This document shows positions 38,422 through 49,212 of a stretch of 64,000 nucleotides of DNA, in pieces (position 1 is the first letter of the stretch; each line of letters begins with the position of its first letter). A program made the translations under genes and the position numbers. Below the pieces are notes generated by a model, which saw only the letters and a program-made list of their open reading frames with translations, was not told the DNA's origin and did not search any database. The DNA lies in the NCBI GenBank assembly GCA_003215355.1, contig QCKL01000006.1, positions 1 through 64,000 on the forward strand. The letters are read 5' to 3'. Source of the stretch: Prochlorococcus sp. AG-409-O23. GTDB taxonomy: Bacteria > Cyanobacteriota > Cyanobacteriia > PCC-6307 > Cyanobiaceae.

Positions 38422-40719
38422 ATGGTCACCAGTGTTGCCTCCGACTGGATGGCGGAAGAAGGGGCAAAACTTGCTAAATGCAGGAATGACAATCCATTCG
38501 CATTACTAGGTCCGCATCCTCATGAAGGTAAATGGATTGTTCGAGCTTGGATGCCCGAAGCTAATGAAGTAGAGCTTTTATGTAATGGGACTAGCCACGA
38601 GATGGTTAACCCTCATCATCCTTGGCTCTTCGAGATTGCTTTAGATAACGACCCAGGCAGAGACTATCGAACCAAGATCAAACGAGGTGGCATAGAGCAT
38701 GAGCAATACGACCCTTGGGCTTTTCGAAACGAATGGATGGGAGAAATAGACCTTCACCTATTTGCAGAAGGCAATCATCACCACATATGGAGGCGCATGG
38801 GTGCGCACCTAATAGAGAATCAAGGTATTCCAGGAGTGATGTTCTGCTTATGGGCTCCTCATGCTTTAAGTGTTTCTGTTCTTGGTGAGCTCAACTCCTG
38901 GGACGGGAGGCATCATCCAATGCAAAAGCGTCAAGGAGGAGTCTGGGAGTTGTTTATTCCTCAATTAGAAGAAGGATGTCTATATAAATACGAAATCCGG
39001 ACGCAAGAAGGCCACTGCTATCAAAAAGCTGATCCTTATGGTTTCAATAATGAAGTTCGTCCAGCAAAAAGTTCAATAGTTTCCAAGCTTGATAATTTTC
39101 AATGGCATGACGATGAATGGATCGTTCAGCGTGATAGTAAGAATGCGATTGAGCAACCTATATCTGTTTATGAAATGCATTTAGGGAGCTGGATGCATGC
39201 CTCAGCAGACGATACTTTTATAGAAAAAGATGGGACAAAAAGGGACCCTGTTCCCGCTGCTGATATGAAACCAGGAGCAAGGCTACTTACATATCCTGAG
39301 TTATCAGAAAGATTAATCCCATATGTAAAGGAACACGGATTCACCCATATCGAATTAATGCCTATATCTGAGCATCCTTTTGATGGATCTTGGGGGTATC
39401 AAGTTACAGGTTGGTATGCCCCAACTAGTAGATATGGTACTCCAGATGAATTCCGAGAATTTGTTGACAATTGTCATTCAGAAGGAATAGGAGTGATCCT
39501 TGATTGGGTACCAGGACACTTTCCAAAAGATAGTCATGGACTAGCATTTTTTGATGGTACTCATCTTTACGAACATTCCGACCCTCGAATCGGAGAACAT
39601 AAAGAATGGGGCACACTTATTTTTAATTACAGTCGTAATGAAGTCAGAAATTTTCTTGTTGCCAACCTTATTTATTGGTTTGATCAATTTCACATTGATG
39701 GCATCAGAGTTGATGCTGTTGCATCAATGCTTTATAGGGATTACCTAAGGCCTGATGGAGAATGGTTGGCTAATGAAGAAGGAGGCAGGGAGAATACTGA
39801 AGCAGTCAGATTCCTACAACAAGCAAATCACGTACTTTTTGAACATTTTCCAGGTGCTTTATCTATAGCAGAAGAATCAACCACATGGCCTATGGTTACT
39901 CAGCCTACAAATCTTGGAGGCCTAGGATTCAACCTTAAGTGGAATATGGGTTGGATGCACGATATGCTCGACTATTTTGAACTTGATCCTTGGTTTAGAC
40001 AGTTTCATCAAAACAATATTACCTTCTCAATTTGGTATAACTACACCGAAAACTTCATGCTGGCTTTAAGTCATGATGAAGTTGTTCATGGTAAAAGTCA
40101 TCTCCTCCATAAGATGCCAGGAGATGACTGGCAAAAATATGCAAATACCCGAGCATTACTTGCATATATGTGGACACATCCAGGGAAGAAAACAATTTTT
40201 ATGGGCATGGAATTTGGTCAGCGTCAAGAATGGAATGTATGGGGCGATCTTCAATGGGATCTTCTCAAATTCGAGCCTCATAAAGGCATTCAAAATCTGG
40301 TCAAAGATTTAAATCAACTTTATAAATCAGAGCCTGCTTTATGGAGAGATGATTTTGATCAATATGGATTCCAATGGATCGACTGCACCGACAACCGTCA
40401 TTCAGTAATTAGCTTTATGCGTCGGGAAAATAACACTGGTGATTGGCTTGTAGTAGTTGCCAACTTCACCCCAGAAAGTCACTCCAATTACAGGGTTGGA
40501 GTTCCAAAAGGTGGTTACTACCAAGAGCTCCTGAATACAAATGCCAAATTGTATGGGGGGAGCAATCTCGGCAATATGGGGGGCAAGTACTCTGACGAAT
40601 GGGGTATCCATGGATATGAGAATTCTCTAGACCTTTGCCTCCCAGCACTATCGGTTTTAGTGTTCAAGCATGACCCTAAAAAAAGCCTTTCAAACCAGCC
40701 AAAAATCAAAAAGGTGTGA
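38422..40719 (+). CDS. glgB: 1,4-alpha-glucan branching enzyme
   Basis: 765 residues with N-terminal CBM48-like regions, a GH13 barrel and a C-terminal beta domain. Barrel motifs are visible: [55 protein letters not shown] with the nucleophile Asp, [11 protein letters not shown] with the acid Glu, and [15 protein letters not shown] with His-Asp. It introduces alpha-1,6 branches into glycogen. Length fits the long cyanobacterial form. It partners with glgA at 7467-8939. Confidence 0.97.
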   Translation: MVTSVASDWMAEEGAKLAKCRNDNPFALLGPHPHEGKWIVRAWMPEANEVELLCNGTSHEMVNPHHPWLFEIALDNDPGRDYRTKIKRGGIEHEQYDPWAFRNEWMGEIDLHLFAEGNHHHIWRRMGAHLIENQGIPGVMFCLWAPHALSVSVLGELNSWDGRHHPMQKRQGGVWELFIPQLEEGCLYKYEIRTQEGHCYQKADPYGFNNEVRPAKSSIVSKLDNFQWHDDEWIVQRDSKNAIEQPISVYEMHLGSWMHASADDTFIEKDGTKRDPVPAADMKPGARLLTYPELSERLIPYVKEHGFTHIELMPISEHPFDGSWGYQVTGWYAPTSRYGTPDEFREFVDNCHSEGIGVILDWVPGHFPKDSHGLAFFDGTHLYEHSDPRIGEHKEWGTLIFNYSRNEVRNFLVANLIYWFDQFHIDGIRVDAVASMLYRDYLRPDGEWLANEEGGRENTEAVRFLQQANHVLFEHFPGALSIAEESTTWPMVTQPTNLGGLGFNLKWNMGWMHDMLDYFELDPWFRQFHQNNITFSIWYNYTENFMLALSHDEVVHGKSHLLHKMPGDDWQKYANTRALLAYMWTHPGKKTIFMGMEFGQRQEWNVWGDLQWDLLKFEPHKGIQNLVKDLNQLYKSEPALWRDDFDQYGFQWIDCTDNRHSVISFMRRENNTGDWLVVVANFTPESHSNYRVGVPKGGYYQELLNTNAKLYGGSNLGNMGGKYSDEWGIHGYENSLDLCLPALSVLVFKHDPKKSLSNQPKIKKV

Positions 40720-40799
40720 CGAAGCTGCTGTCTCTATTCATCTAGAGGCGTAATAAGGAACAGCCTCAAGTAAGTTTCCCGGTTGATCATGGTCTCTTG

Positions 40800-41858
40800 A
40801 TGAGCGACTCCCTGCCTTTGTTACTTCGCGCCGCGCGTGGCGAATCAGTGGAGCGTCCTCCTGTTTGGATGATGCGCCAAGCGGGCAGATATATGAAGGT
40901 CTATCGCGATCTTCGCGATAGATATCCCAGTTTTAGGGAACGTTCAGAGAATCCTGAGCTCTCCTATGAAATATCAATGCAGCCCTTTAGGGCATTCCAG
41001 CCAGATGGAGTAATACTTTTTTCCGATATCCTTACGCCCCTTCCCGGCATGGGAATCAACTTTGACATCGTTGAGAGCAAAGGCCCACTCATTCAGTCCC
41101 CTATCCGCGATTTAGCCCAAGTCAAGGCCCTCAAACCACTTGCCCCAGAAGAATCAATGTCTTTTGTTGGAGAAGTACTTGGGCGCCTCAGAGAGAGTGT
41201 TGGTAACAAAGCTGCGGTATTAGGATTTGTAGGTGCCCCATGGACCCTTGCTGCATACGTAGTTGAAGGCAAAAGCAGCAAAAATTACGCAGTAATAAAA
41301 GCAATGGCCTTCCAAGAGCCTCAGATTTTGCATCAACTGTTAGATCATTTCGCCGAGTCAATTGCTTCATACCTCCGCTTCCAGATCGATTCAGGGGCAC
41401 AAGTTGTTCAAATGTTTGATTCTTGGGCAGGGCAACTCAGTCCAATTGATTACGACACTTTCGCAGCTCCTTATCAAAAGAAGGTAGTGAAACTAGTCAA
41501 GGAAACACATCCAGATACTCCAATGATTCTTTATATCTCTGGGAGTGCTGGTGTATTAGAGCGCATGGGACAAACAGGCGTCGATATTGTTTCTCTTGAC
41601 TGGACAGTTGATATGGCTGACGGATGCACCCGGCTTCCAACAAACATTGGCATTCAGGGGAATGTTGACCCCGGACTGCTATTTGGGAATGCTGAGATCA
41701 TTCGCAATCGAATTGTTGATACCGTCCTTAAAGCAAAAGGTCGCAAACATATTCTCAACCTTGGGCATGGAATCCTCCCTGGCACACCAGAAGATAGTGC
41801 AAGAGTCTTCTTCGAGGCAGGCAAGGGTGTAAATGATCTAATCAAAGCCTCAACTTGA
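40800..41858 (+). CDS. hemE: Uroporphyrinogen decarboxylase
   Basis: 352 residues from the ATG at 40800; a TTG at 40797 directly before it would add one residue. The N-terminal signature [17 protein letters not shown] and the second signature [16 protein letters not shown] are intact, as are [12 protein letters not shown] and [14 protein letters not shown]. The enzyme makes coproporphyrinogen III, feeding both heme and chlorophyll. Its stop overlaps the start codon of the next gene (TTGA), implying coupling. Confidence 0.97.
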   Translation: MSDSLPLLLRAARGESVERPPVWMMRQAGRYMKVYRDLRDRYPSFRERSENPELSYEISMQPFRAFQPDGVILFSDILTPLPGMGINFDIVESKGPLIQSPIRDLAQVKALKPLAPEESMSFVGEVLGRLRESVGNKAAVLGFVGAPWTLAAYVVEGKSSKNYAVIKAMAFQEPQILHQLLDHFAESIASYLRFQIDSGAQVVQMFDSWAGQLSPIDYDTFAAPYQKKVVKLVKETHPDTPMILYISGSAGVLERMGQTGVDIVSLDWTVDMADGCTRLPTNIGIQGNVDPGLLFGNAEIIRNRIVDTVLKAKGRKHILNLGHGILPGTPEDSARVFFEAGKGVNDLIKAST

Positions 41859-42871
41859 ACAAGTCGCGAATACTTATTACTGGAGCAAGTGGTTGTGTAG
41901 GTCAATACACAGCCGCTTGGCTGCTAGAAAATTCTGACGCTGAAATAATTCTCTGGCTCAGGGATCCCAAGAAACTAACTGCCATCTCTACTAATAACTC
42001 TAGGGTCAAACTTTTAATAGGCGACCTAAGAGAACCAGTAAAATATGCACATGAATTATCTACAGTTACTCGTTTAATACATACAGCCACAGCCTGGGGT
42101 GATCCCCAGAGAGCCTTGCAGGTAAATGTAATTGCAGTTAAAGCCTTACTAAAACTACTTAATCCAGAAGTAATTGAACAAATAACATACTTCTCAACTG
42201 CAAGCATTTTAGATAAGAATCTTGAGCCACTAAAAGAAGCTCATCTATATGGAACCGAGTACATTCAAACAAAGGCAAAATGCCTTCAGGAACTAGAGAA
42301 GCACCCACTTGCAGAAAAAATAATTGCGGTTTTCCCAACCCTTGTTTTCGGTGGACGAATAGATGGATCTTGTCCTTTCCCTACAAGTTATCTGACAGAA
42401 GGAATTCACGAAGCGAGCAAATGGTTATGGCTTGCTAGATGGATACGAGCTTACTCAAGATTTCATTTCATACACGCTGCAGACATTGCATACATCTGTG
42501 GACATCTGGCAACAAGACCTCATATTACGAATTTTGAGCAAAATAAAAGCCCCATAAAAAAACTTGTTCTTGCCCAGCCGGCAGTTTCCATCGATAAAGC
42601 AGTGGATGAACTTTGCATATGGAGAGGGCTTAGGAATACTCCTAGGCTTCCCCTAAAAGGCTGGCTAATAGAAATCCTCATATTGATTCTTCCCATCCAA
42701 ATCAATGATTGGGATCGTTTCAGCATTAATCAACGTCATTTCATCCATGATCCAATAACCGCACCAGAGAGTTTTGGAGGTAAAAGTCACGCAAGAACTC
42801 TCCAAGAAGTATTCGCAGATTCAGGGCTACCCAAAGTGAAGAAGCTCCGAAAGCGAGCTAAACTGTTCTGA
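41855..42871 (+). CDS. NAD-dependent epimerase/dehydratase-type (extended SDR) protein
   Basis: 338 residues from a TTG that overlaps the hemE stop by 4 bases. The Rossmann motif [19 protein letters not shown] is at residues 6-24, followed by [16 protein letters not shown] and a catalytic-type [12 protein letters not shown] (Tyr-x-x-x-Lys). [12 protein letters not shown] corresponds to the active-site loop. This fits the atypical extended SDRs of photosynthetic organisms, some of which act on sugar nucleotides or bind RNA; substrate unknown. It is followed by petE after only 15 bp. Confidence 0.8.
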   Translation: MNKSRILITGASGCVGQYTAAWLLENSDAEIILWLRDPKKLTAISTNNSRVKLLIGDLREPVKYAHELSTVTRLIHTATAWGDPQRALQVNVIAVKALLKLLNPEVIEQITYFSTASILDKNLEPLKEAHLYGTEYIQTKAKCLQELEKHPLAEKIIAVFPTLVFGGRIDGSCPFPTSYLTEGIHEASKWLWLARWIRAYSRFHFIHAADIAYICGHLATRPHITNFEQNKSPIKKLVLAQPAVSIDKAVDELCIWRGLRNTPRLPLKGWLIEILILILPIQINDWDRFSINQRHFIHDPITAPESFGGKSHARTLQEVFADSGLPKVKKLRKRAKLF

Positions 42872-42886
42872 GAAATAAAGAAACTC

Positions 42887-43246
42887 ATGGTTTCAATGAT
42901 TCGTTCTTTTGCTGCTGCATGCTGCGCATTCCTTTTAGTACTTGGTATCAGCGTCTCTTCAGCGCAAGCCACAACTGTTCAGGTCAAGCTAGGAACTGAT
43001 GATGGGATGCTTGCTTTTGAGCCAAGCACTGTCTCGATTAGTGCTGGCGACACAGTGAAATTCGTCAACAACAAACTTGCTCCACACAATGCAGTCTTTG
43101 ATGGGCATGAGGAGCTTAGCCATGCTGATTTGGCCTTCGCCCCTGGTGAATCCTGGGAAAAGACCTTCAGTTCGGCAGGAACATATGAGTTCTACTGCGA
43201 ACCCCATAGAGGTGCAGGCATGGTAGGCAAAGTAGTTGTTAATTAA
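42887..43246 (+). CDS. petE: Plastocyanin
   Basis: 119 residues with a signal peptide of about 28 residues (ending SSAQA), giving a mature type I copper protein of about 91 residues in the thylakoid lumen. The copper ligands are visible: His67 in [10 protein letters not shown], Cys104 and His107 in [12 protein letters not shown], and Met112. It carries electrons from cytochrome b6f to photosystem I. Only 15 bp separate it from the SDR gene, so its promoter must lie inside that gene or further up. The strong terminator at 43271-43330 insulates it downstream. Confidence 0.98.
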   Translation: MVSMIRSFAAACCAFLLVLGISVSSAQATTVQVKLGTDDGMLAFEPSTVSISAGDTVKFVNNKLAPHNAVFDGHEELSHADLAFAPGESWEKTFSSAGTYEFYCEPHRGAGMVGKVVVN

Positions 43247-43270
43247 CCAACTCAATAAAGCAGTACGATA

Positions 43271-43335
43271 AGTTTCCCAAAAAATAGCTGAGTTGTTATT
43301 TATGACTACTCAGCTATTTTTTGGGAAACTTTTTC
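43271..43335 (+). terminator. Intrinsic terminator of petE with a perfect 23-bp stem
   Basis: The arms 43271-43293 and 43308-43330 are exact reverse complements (23 bp), with a 14-base loop, followed by a T run (TTTTTC). The stem has a GC-bearing core (CCC, AGCTGAG) flanked by A/T. It lies 25 bases after the petE stop. Because the arms are near-symmetrical with A runs, it could also work on the minus strand, but no minus-strand gene is in reach. Confidence 0.93.
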
Positions 43336-43417
43336 ATTTCTCATATCAGGAATATTCACTAGATCTCCAAGTGTATCTGCAATAACATATAAGGGCGATC
43401 TAACTAACAATTGCAGT

Positions 43418-43636
43418 ATGTCGCTAGAAGCACTCTCAGACTTTATTCATGCAGCTGAACACAGCTCCAGCCTTAGAAGAGCCCTTAAAAATTGCGCAGA
43501 CATTGAAGCAATTCTGGTTATAGCCAATAATTATGGCTTCAAAGTAAATCAAAAAGATCTTATGGATGGTGACATAGCTTTTCGTATAAAAGATTGGTTT
43601 AAGAGAAGTCAAATCAATCCAATCAATAAGAATTAA
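43418..43636 (+). CDS. Stand-alone Nif11-like small protein
   Basis: 72 residues. MSLEALSDFIHAAEHSSSLRR, given here in part, then LKNCADIEAILVIANNYGFKV and an acidic DLMDGDIAF match the Nif11 domain pattern (helix, gap, VxxIAxxxGF). Nif11-type leaders occur in picocyanobacterial lanthipeptide precursors. Here there is no Gly-Gly or Gly-Ala cleavage site followed by a Cys/Ser/Thr-rich core; the C-terminus is short (KDWFKRSQINPINKN). No LanM-like enzyme is in the window. Likely a small regulatory or nitrogen-stress protein; function not known. Confidence 0.7.
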   Translation: MSLEALSDFIHAAEHSSSLRRALKNCADIEAILVIANNYGFKVNQKDLMDGDIAFRIKDWFKRSQINPINKN

Positions 43637-43699
43637 GATTAAGTTGCGAAATAAACAACAAAACAAGAGGGGATAAATTCTTTTTAGATAGGTTTATTT

Positions 43700-43840
43700 T
43701 TTAAAAGCGCAATATCTATTTGCGCATACATTAAAAATACCAGTAGGCATTGCCGCACTCCTTCAAGAATACCGAACCCTCTAGATCGGTTTCCCTACTC
43801 AACAGAAGGTATTTATTTCCTTATCTTTAAATACTCCAAG
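43700..43840 (+). promoter_or_regulatory. clpB upstream region with two inverted repeats
   Basis: Ahead of clpB are GCGCAA/TTGCGC (43707-43725, 7-base loop) and GTATTTA/TAAATAC (43809-43834, 12-base spacer). Neither has the length or wording of the CIRCE element (TTAGCACTC-N9-GAGTGCTAA) used for HrcA control. They could mark an operator or the 5' UTR of clpB. No clear -35/-10 pair could be assigned. Confidence 0.3.
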
Positions 43841-43848
43841 CGATACTT

Positions 43849-46440
43849 ATGCAACCAACAGCTGAGAAGTTCACAGAGAAAGGATGGGCGTCAATTGTCT
43901 TAGCTCAAGAGCTAGCAAAAGAAGAAAAGCACCAACAAATAGAAACAGAGCATTTACTACTTTCTCTAATTGATCAAAATGACCTCGCGGTAAGAATCCT
44001 TGAGGAAGCAGGCGCATCTATTCAAAATCTTCGCACTTCATTAAAAGAATATTTAAATAAACAACCTAAGATGCATAAGAGGCCTGACTCTGTTTACTTA
44101 GGAAATGCTCTTCAACAAACAATTGATAGAGCGTACACTTTTAAGGAGAACTTGGCTGATGAATTTGTATCTGTAGAGCATTTACTCCAGGCACTTGTCA
44201 TTGACCATCGGTGCTGTAACAAGATCCTCCTAGGAGAAAAAATTGATAGGAATAAAATCAAGTCAGTAATCAATCAAATACGTGGCAACCAAAAAGTGAC
44301 CGATCAGAACCCAGAAGGAAAGTATGAATCTCTTCGAAAATACGGAAGAGATCTCACATCTGCGGCTAGGGAGGGAAAGTTAGACCCTGTAATAGGCAGA
44401 GATGATGAGATAAGACGTACTATTCAAATACTAAGTAGACGAACAAAGAATAATCCCGTTCTAATTGGAGAGCCAGGAGTCGGAAAAACAGCAATAGTAG
44501 AGGGACTAGCTCAAAGGATAGTTAATGGTGATGTCCCAACTGCACTTCACAACAGGCAACTAATTGCACTTGATATGGGCTCATTAATTGCAGGGGCAAA
44601 GTATCGAGGTGAATTTGAAGAACGACTAAAAGCTGTCCTTAAAGAGGTGACATCATCAGAAGGACAGATTGTGCTTTTTATAGATGAAATACATACCGTA
44701 GTTGGAGCAGGAGCTGCGGGTGGCGCAATGGACGCCAGCAATCTTTTAAAACCTATGCTCGCAAGGGGTGAGCTTAGGTGTATTGGTGCAACAACACTGA
44801 ATGAACATCGTCAACACATTGAAAAAGATCCAGCGCTAGAGAGAAGATTTCAGCAGGTACTTATAAATCAGCCAACAGTTGAAGACACTATCTCCATATT
44901 GAGAGGGCTAAAAGAACGTTATGAGGTTCACCATGGTGTACGAATAGCAGACAATGCTCTTGTTGCAGCTGCTGTAATGAGCGACAGATATATCGCCGAT
45001 CGCTTTCTACCAGATAAAGCAATTGACTTGGTAGACGAGTCGGCTTCGCGATTAAAGATGGAAATAACATCTAGGCCAGAAGAAATAGAACTAATAGATC
45101 GCAAGATAATTCAATTAGAAATGGAAAAGCTCTCCCTCGAACGCGAGTCTGACTTGGCCAGCAAAGAGAGATTAGAAAGAATTCAAGATGAGCTTTCAGA
45201 GCTATCAAATCAACAAAGCTCGCTTAACCAGCAATGGCAGAATGAAAAGGCATCAATAAATGAACTGTCTTCAATCAAAGAGGAAATTGAGAGAGTACAG
45301 CTTCAAGTAGAGCAAGCAAAACGAAATTACGACCTAAATAAAGCAGCAGAACTTGAATATGGGACCCTTGATGGACTTCATAAAAAACTATTTAACAAGG
45401 AAAACGAGCTTAATAGCATTCAAGACACTGGAGAAAAATCACTTTTAAGAGAAGAGGTTACGGAAGATGATATTGCTGACGTAATTGCTAAATGGACAAA
45501 TATTCCTGTATTTAAGTTAACTCAATCTGAGATGGAAAAACTACTGACCTTAGAAGAAGAACTACATAAAAGAGTTATTGGACAACGAGCAGCAGTCAGC
45601 GCAGTAGCAGATGCTATCCAAAGGTCGAGAGCTGGGATGAGTGATCCAGATCGTCCAATTGCAAGCTTTCTTTTCTTAGGCCCTACAGGAGTTGGGAAAA
45701 CCGAGCTTTCCAAGGCCTTAGCATCACAACTATTTGACTGTGAAAGCTCAATGCTTTCCTTTGACATGTCTGAATACATGGAAAAGCACTCTTTAAGTAG
45801 ATTGATAGGAGCGCCCCCTGGCTATGTTGGCTACGAAGCAGGAGGTCAACTAACAGAATCTGTTAGGAGGCATCCTTATTCAGTTCTTTTATTCGATGAA
45901 ATAGAAAAGGCTCACGCAGATATCTTCAATGCATTACTTCAGATTCTTGACGAAGGCAGAGTCACAGATGGCCAAGGACATATTGTCAACTTTAAGAACA
46001 CTGTCATAATCTTGACGAGCAATATTGGCAGCCAATCTATTGTAAGTCTCAAAGATAGCGAGAGCGACTATTCCTCAATAAAGGAACTTATTAATAATGA
46101 ATTACGAGGACACTTCAGGCCAGAGTTTCTTAATAGACTTGATGAGTCAATCATTTTCCGAAAACTAAATAAAGAGCAGTTAAATAATATTGTATGCCTA
46201 CAAATTGATAGGCTTAGGAAAAGGTTGGAAGCCAAAAAGTTAGGCCTGACAATAAGCGAATCTGCAATCAACTGGATTGCAGATTGTGGATATGATCCTA
46301 CCTATGGAGCAAGGCCTCTTAAACGAGCAATTCAAAAGGAGATTGAGACTCCTATAGCAAAGGCAATATTAGGAGGGCAATATAAAGATTGTCAAACCGT
46401 AAATATTTCTCTTAGCGATAATCATCTGACATTCAACTAG
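43849..46440 (+). CDS. clpB: ATP-dependent disaggregase ClpB
   Basis: 863 residues with the full ClpB layout: N-terminal Clp repeats (1-145), first AAA+ domain with GEPGVGKT at 207-214 and Walker [15 protein letters not shown], a coiled-coil middle domain (about 400-520, rich in Glu/Leu/Gln), and a second AAA+ domain with GPTGVGKT and Walker [12 protein letters not shown]. The middle domain separates ClpB from ClpC/ClpA. It rescues aggregated protein with DnaK under heat and other stress. It converges on hupE with 2 bp between stops. Confidence 0.96.
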   Translation: MQPTAEKFTEKGWASIVLAQELAKEEKHQQIETEHLLLSLIDQNDLAVRILEEAGASIQNLRTSLKEYLNKQPKMHKRPDSVYLGNALQQTIDRAYTFKENLADEFVSVEHLLQALVIDHRCCNKILLGEKIDRNKIKSVINQIRGNQKVTDQNPEGKYESLRKYGRDLTSAAREGKLDPVIGRDDEIRRTIQILSRRTKNNPVLIGEPGVGKTAIVEGLAQRIVNGDVPTALHNRQLIALDMGSLIAGAKYRGEFEERLKAVLKEVTSSEGQIVLFIDEIHTVVGAGAAGGAMDASNLLKPMLARGELRCIGATTLNEHRQHIEKDPALERRFQQVLINQPTVEDTISILRGLKERYEVHHGVRIADNALVAAAVMSDRYIADRFLPDKAIDLVDESASRLKMEITSRPEEIELIDRKIIQLEMEKLSLERESDLASKERLERIQDELSELSNQQSSLNQQWQNEKASINELSSIKEEIERVQLQVEQAKRNYDLNKAAELEYGTLDGLHKKLFNKENELNSIQDTGEKSLLREEVTEDDIADVIAKWTNIPVFKLTQSEMEKLLTLEEELHKRVIGQRAAVSAVADAIQRSRAGMSDPDRPIASFLFLGPTGVGKTELSKALASQLFDCESSMLSFDMSEYMEKHSLSRLIGAPPGYVGYEAGGQLTESVRRHPYSVLLFDEIEKAHADIFNALLQILDEGRVTDGQGHIVNFKNTVIILTSNIGSQSIVSLKDSESDYSSIKELINNELRGHFRPEFLNRLDESIIFRKLNKEQLNNIVCLQIDRLRKRLEAKKLGLTISESAINWIADCGYDPTYGARPLKRAIQKEIETPIAKAILGGQYKDCQTVNISLSDNHLTFN

Positions 46441-46442
46441 GC

Positions 46443-47063
46443 TCAACTCATCATCATCATATTGCCATAAGTAATTGTAATTCCCATTCCTATTAAAATA
46501 CCTGAAAAAATTCTTTTATGCTCAAGATAACTTCTGAAGAATTTCAGTCCAAATACTATAAGCAGAACCTCACTAATAAGTAATCCAGTGAAATAAGCCA
46601 GAAGAGGTGAAGGTTCTGCACCAATAATTGCCTGGCCCAAAATTAAGCCATGAGCAGCAATTAAAGGGGCCATCCAACCAGGATGCAAATGGCCTAATGC
46701 GACAAATGCAGCAGCTATAAGGCTTATTCCTATTACGCTCTCTGGGACAGGGAGTAGAGGCATAAACTGCGAAAAAGCAGCTCCCAGTAATCCAGCAAAC
46801 AGAAGTAAAGGAACCCAACGTATAGAAGCAATCCTTCCCACTAACCCGATAGAGAACAAAAACAAAAGATGATCTATTCCAAAAACAGGGTGAGCTAATC
46901 CACTAAGAAAGCCTTGAGAAATACTAAAACTTTCAGCTGGTCCATCAAATGGATGATGAGCATAAACAGGTAGGCCAATGAAAGAGTTGAAAATTCCAAA
47001 GCCTGCAAGAAGTCCAATAAGTATTAATGGTTTGCGGAAAGAACCTTTTTCCAAAACGTTCAT
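46443..47063 (-). CDS. hupE: HupE/UreJ-type metal transporter
   Basis: 206 residues with six to seven hydrophobic segments after an N-terminal membrane segment or signal. The motif HHPFDGPAESFSISQGFLSG followed by GLAHPVFGIDHLLFLFSIGL is the HupE/UreJ signature, with His-Pro and Asp-His pairs that bind Ni2+ or Co2+. It is thought to import nickel or cobalt for hydrogenase, urease or cobalamin. No hydrogenase or urease gene is in this window, so the metal is inferred from family only. No cobalamin riboswitch boxes were seen in the 157 bp upstream. Confidence 0.85.
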   Translation of the reverse strand: MNVLEKGSFRKPLILIGLLAGFGIFNSFIGLPVYAHHPFDGPAESFSISQGFLSGLAHPVFGIDHLLFLFSIGLVGRIASIRWVPLLLFAGLLGAAFSQFMPLLPVPESVIGISLIAAAFVALGHLHPGWMAPLIAAHGLILGQAIIGAEPSPLLAYFTGLLISEVLLIVFGLKFFRSYLEHKRIFSGILIGMGITITYGNMMMMS

Positions 47064-47200
47064 GACTTGGGCATCCTCCTGAACAAATCATTTGATAAAT
47101 ATTGTGAGTTTTGAGCTAAATGCTCTGATTCACAGCATGAAAACACTAGCCGATTTATCGCCATCAACAAAGTTCTTCTGTTCAAGTCAGCATAAGATTC

Positions 47201-47212
47201 AAAAAAAAAAAA
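47201..47212 (-). repeat. 12-base A/T homopolymer after the QueD-like gene
   Basis: A run of 12 A on the plus strand (T on the minus strand) begins 9 bases after the stop codon of the QueD-like gene read on the minus strand. It may act as the U tract of a weak terminator, but I see no stable GC-rich stem ahead of it. Such runs are also prone to length variation. Confidence 0.5.
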
Positions 47213-47220
47213 TTTTATCT

Positions 47221-47709
47221 TCATTCTTCTAAAGAGCCACTTGTCTTAAACCAGTCCGGCGTCAATTCAAAAAACGCAGCATTAGCATCATTCTCACGTG
47301 CTTCAGTACGCCAACAACAAGTTCTTCCCCTATCTCTATCAAACAAAAGCTCATTAGCCCATTTCCAAACCAGCTCAGCGCTGAACTCCATGCCAACATT
47401 GTTCATTACACGAAGATCTAATGCCCCCTTTATATGCAAGTCTTCCCATTCCCTCAGTAGAGGATCATTAGCATTGATCAAAAAAGTATGGTCAAACTGC
47501 TTACGCAACTTCTTTTCAAGTGGCTTAAGAGTTGAGAAGTCAACAACAAAGCCATATTCATCAAGATGATCTGCTGCAAACCAAAAAGTAAAGCTCCTGC
47601 TATAGCCATGAACAAATCTGCAATGACCAGGATGATTCCATTGCCTATGGCAACATGGATACCCTTCAAAATGCTTTGTACAGGTGTACCTAATACTGGG
47701 CATGGACAT
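47221..47709 (-). CDS. 6-pyruvoyl-tetrahydropterin synthase/QueD-family protein with altered metal motif
   Basis: 162 residues. The stretch [19 protein letters not shown], then [20 protein letters not shown] and [20 protein letters not shown] with DHTFLIN, follows the PTPS/QueD fold. The usual zinc triad HxH (as in LHGHS) reads VHGYSR here: the second histidine is tyrosine, and the His/Cys cluster [11 protein letters not shown] may supply other ligands. The catalytic Cys in HCRF is kept. It might make a tetrahydropterin or a queuosine precursor, or have a changed role. Start 47709 or 47703. Confidence 0.72.
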   Translation of the reverse strand: MSMPSIRYTCTKHFEGYPCCHRQWNHPGHCRFVHGYSRSFTFWFAADHLDEYGFVVDFSTLKPLEKKLRKQFDHTFLINANDPLLREWEDLHIKGALDLRVMNNVGMEFSAELVWKWANELLFDRDRGRTCCWRTEARENDANAAFFELTPDWFKTSGSLEE

Positions 47710-47774
47710 CTAAAAGGAGTTTATGGAGACTAAAGAAGATCAAATCTCAAGCCTTGGTTGTTTTGAGGACCAAT

Positions 47775-48443
47775 ATGAATTCACAAAGACCAACCTTCAT
47801 AGACCAACTGCGGTTTAATGACAATGGCCTAATCCCTGCCATAGCTCAAGACTGGCTAGATGGGGCCATTCTGATGATGGCTTGGATGAATCGCGCTTCA
47901 TTAGAAAAAACAATTGCTACTGGAGAAGTTCACTACTGGAGCCGATCCAGGAATGCTCTGTGGCATAAAGGCGAAACTAGCGGTCATACGCAGATCCTTA
48001 AAAACATAAGGTTTGATTGCGATGCAGATGTTCTGCTCCTAACCATTGAGCAAACTGGATCAATTGCATGTCATACCGGAGAAAGAAGTTGCTTTTTCAA
48101 TGAAGGTTTCAAATCCTCAGACAAGAACTCATTGAAACAACAACCTCCTGCTGATATATGTAGTGAACTGTCCTTAACAATAAGTAAACGTCATTCAAGC
48201 CCAGAGGAAGGTAGCTACACAAACAAGCTTTTGAAAGGAGGAGACAACCTAATACTCAAAAAAATCGGAGAGGAGAGTGCAGAGTTTGTAATGGCATGCA
48301 AAGACGATGATGCATCCTCTATTGCAAGTGAGGCAGCAGATCTGATTTTCCATTTGCAAGTGGCTCTGATAAACCATGGAGTCAGATGGAGGGATGTTCT
48401 TAAAGAGCTAGCAATTAGAAGAGGCGCTCCACGTAGATCATAA
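47775..48443 (+). CDS. hisIE: Bifunctional phosphoribosyl-AMP cyclohydrolase / phosphoribosyl-ATP pyrophosphatase
   Basis: 222 residues from ATG 47775 ([12 protein letters not shown]); a TTG at 47754 would add seven residues. The HisI half has [37 protein letters not shown] and the metal-binding [10 protein letters not shown] and [14 protein letters not shown]. The HisE half has [20 protein letters not shown], with [12 protein letters not shown] and [13 protein letters not shown]. It catalyses steps two and three of histidine synthesis in the cytoplasm. Confidence 0.95.
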   Translation: MNSQRPTFIDQLRFNDNGLIPAIAQDWLDGAILMMAWMNRASLEKTIATGEVHYWSRSRNALWHKGETSGHTQILKNIRFDCDADVLLLTIEQTGSIACHTGERSCFFNEGFKSSDKNSLKQQPPADICSELSLTISKRHSSPEEGSYTNKLLKGGDNLILKKIGEESAEFVMACKDDDASSIASEAADLIFHLQVALINHGVRWRDVLKELAIRRGAPRRS

Positions 48444-48516
48444 GAAACAACTTCTAGCGCCTAAAGATAAGGCCTTACAAAAAACATCCGATCATTTCTA
48501 GTTTATTAATCGTTCT

Positions 48517-48999
48517 TCAAAGGCCAACACCACGTGCCATAAGTGTCGCCAATAGTGGAATTACTGCAAAGCCAACTAATTCTATATTTATAGCTATAGC
48601 AAGGCGTTTGACAAGACTTTCACTCACATTTGGCAGCTCACCCTTTGTCAAAGGTATAGCCCAAAGAATATAGGTAATAGTTGGATATAAGGATATTCCA
48701 CCGACAGTTAAAAAAGTACCAATCTTCAGCCAAAAGAGTGGATTCTCAGTATAGAATTGAACTCCTTCACCAAAATAAAAAACCCTGAGGATTCCAGTCA
48801 GAAGAAGCGTTAAAGCTGCAACACCATAGACGATGTCAGTTGCGACCATTGCAATCGCCTCTTCCCGTTTAGGGTCAACCTTCAATAGCTTCCGCTCAAG
48901 AACCAATGCCGCGAAACAGAGCATGAAGCTGAAGTAGTGCAAGTAGGCTGTTCCAGCATTTCTGGCAACCTCAGAGGATAAGGCAGTCCCCAGATACAT
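48517..48999 (-). CDS. DUF2214 family membrane protein
   Basis: 160 residues with four to five membrane segments. AYLHYFSFMLCFAALVLERK and TDIVYGVAALTLLLTGILRV, with an FYFGEG turn and LFWLKIGTFLTVGGISLYPT, fit the DUF2214 family of bacterial membrane proteins. Conserved His and aromatic residues near the first helix resemble heme-binding integral proteins, but this is speculative. No co-directional partner is adjacent. Function unknown. Confidence 0.75.
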   Translation of the reverse strand: MYLGTALSSEVARNAGTAYLHYFSFMLCFAALVLERKLLKVDPKREEAIAMVATDIVYGVAALTLLLTGILRVFYFGEGVQFYTENPLFWLKIGTFLTVGGISLYPTITYILWAIPLTKGELPNVSESLVKRLAIAINIELVGFAVIPLLATLMARGVGL

Positions 49000-49212
49000 G
49001 GGATTTCGGCAACTCGGTACTGACAGTAGCTAGCCATAGATCTATTTCAGCGCGTAAGAAGAGGGAATAGTTTTCACACAATCTCGACGTAGAGAAATCA
49101 AATACTGAAGAAACCATTCAATAAGGTACAAAAGATTAATTCGGAACTCTTCCTTACATGAGAAGAATAAAAAACACTTTGGTCCTAAATTTTATTAATC
49201 AAGGATCGACAG

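Noticed and set aside
43418-43636. Prochlorosin-type lanthipeptide precursor
   Set aside because: There is a Nif11-like domain but no cleavage motif or Cys-rich core after it, and no LanM-like enzyme nearby.
43700-43840. CIRCE or heat-shock operator in front of clpB
   Set aside because: The inverted repeats do not match the CIRCE consensus in wording or spacing.
47064-47220. Possible cobalamin or nickel riboswitch upstream of hupE
   Set aside because: No B12-box or other conserved riboswitch words were found; the region is short and AT-rich.
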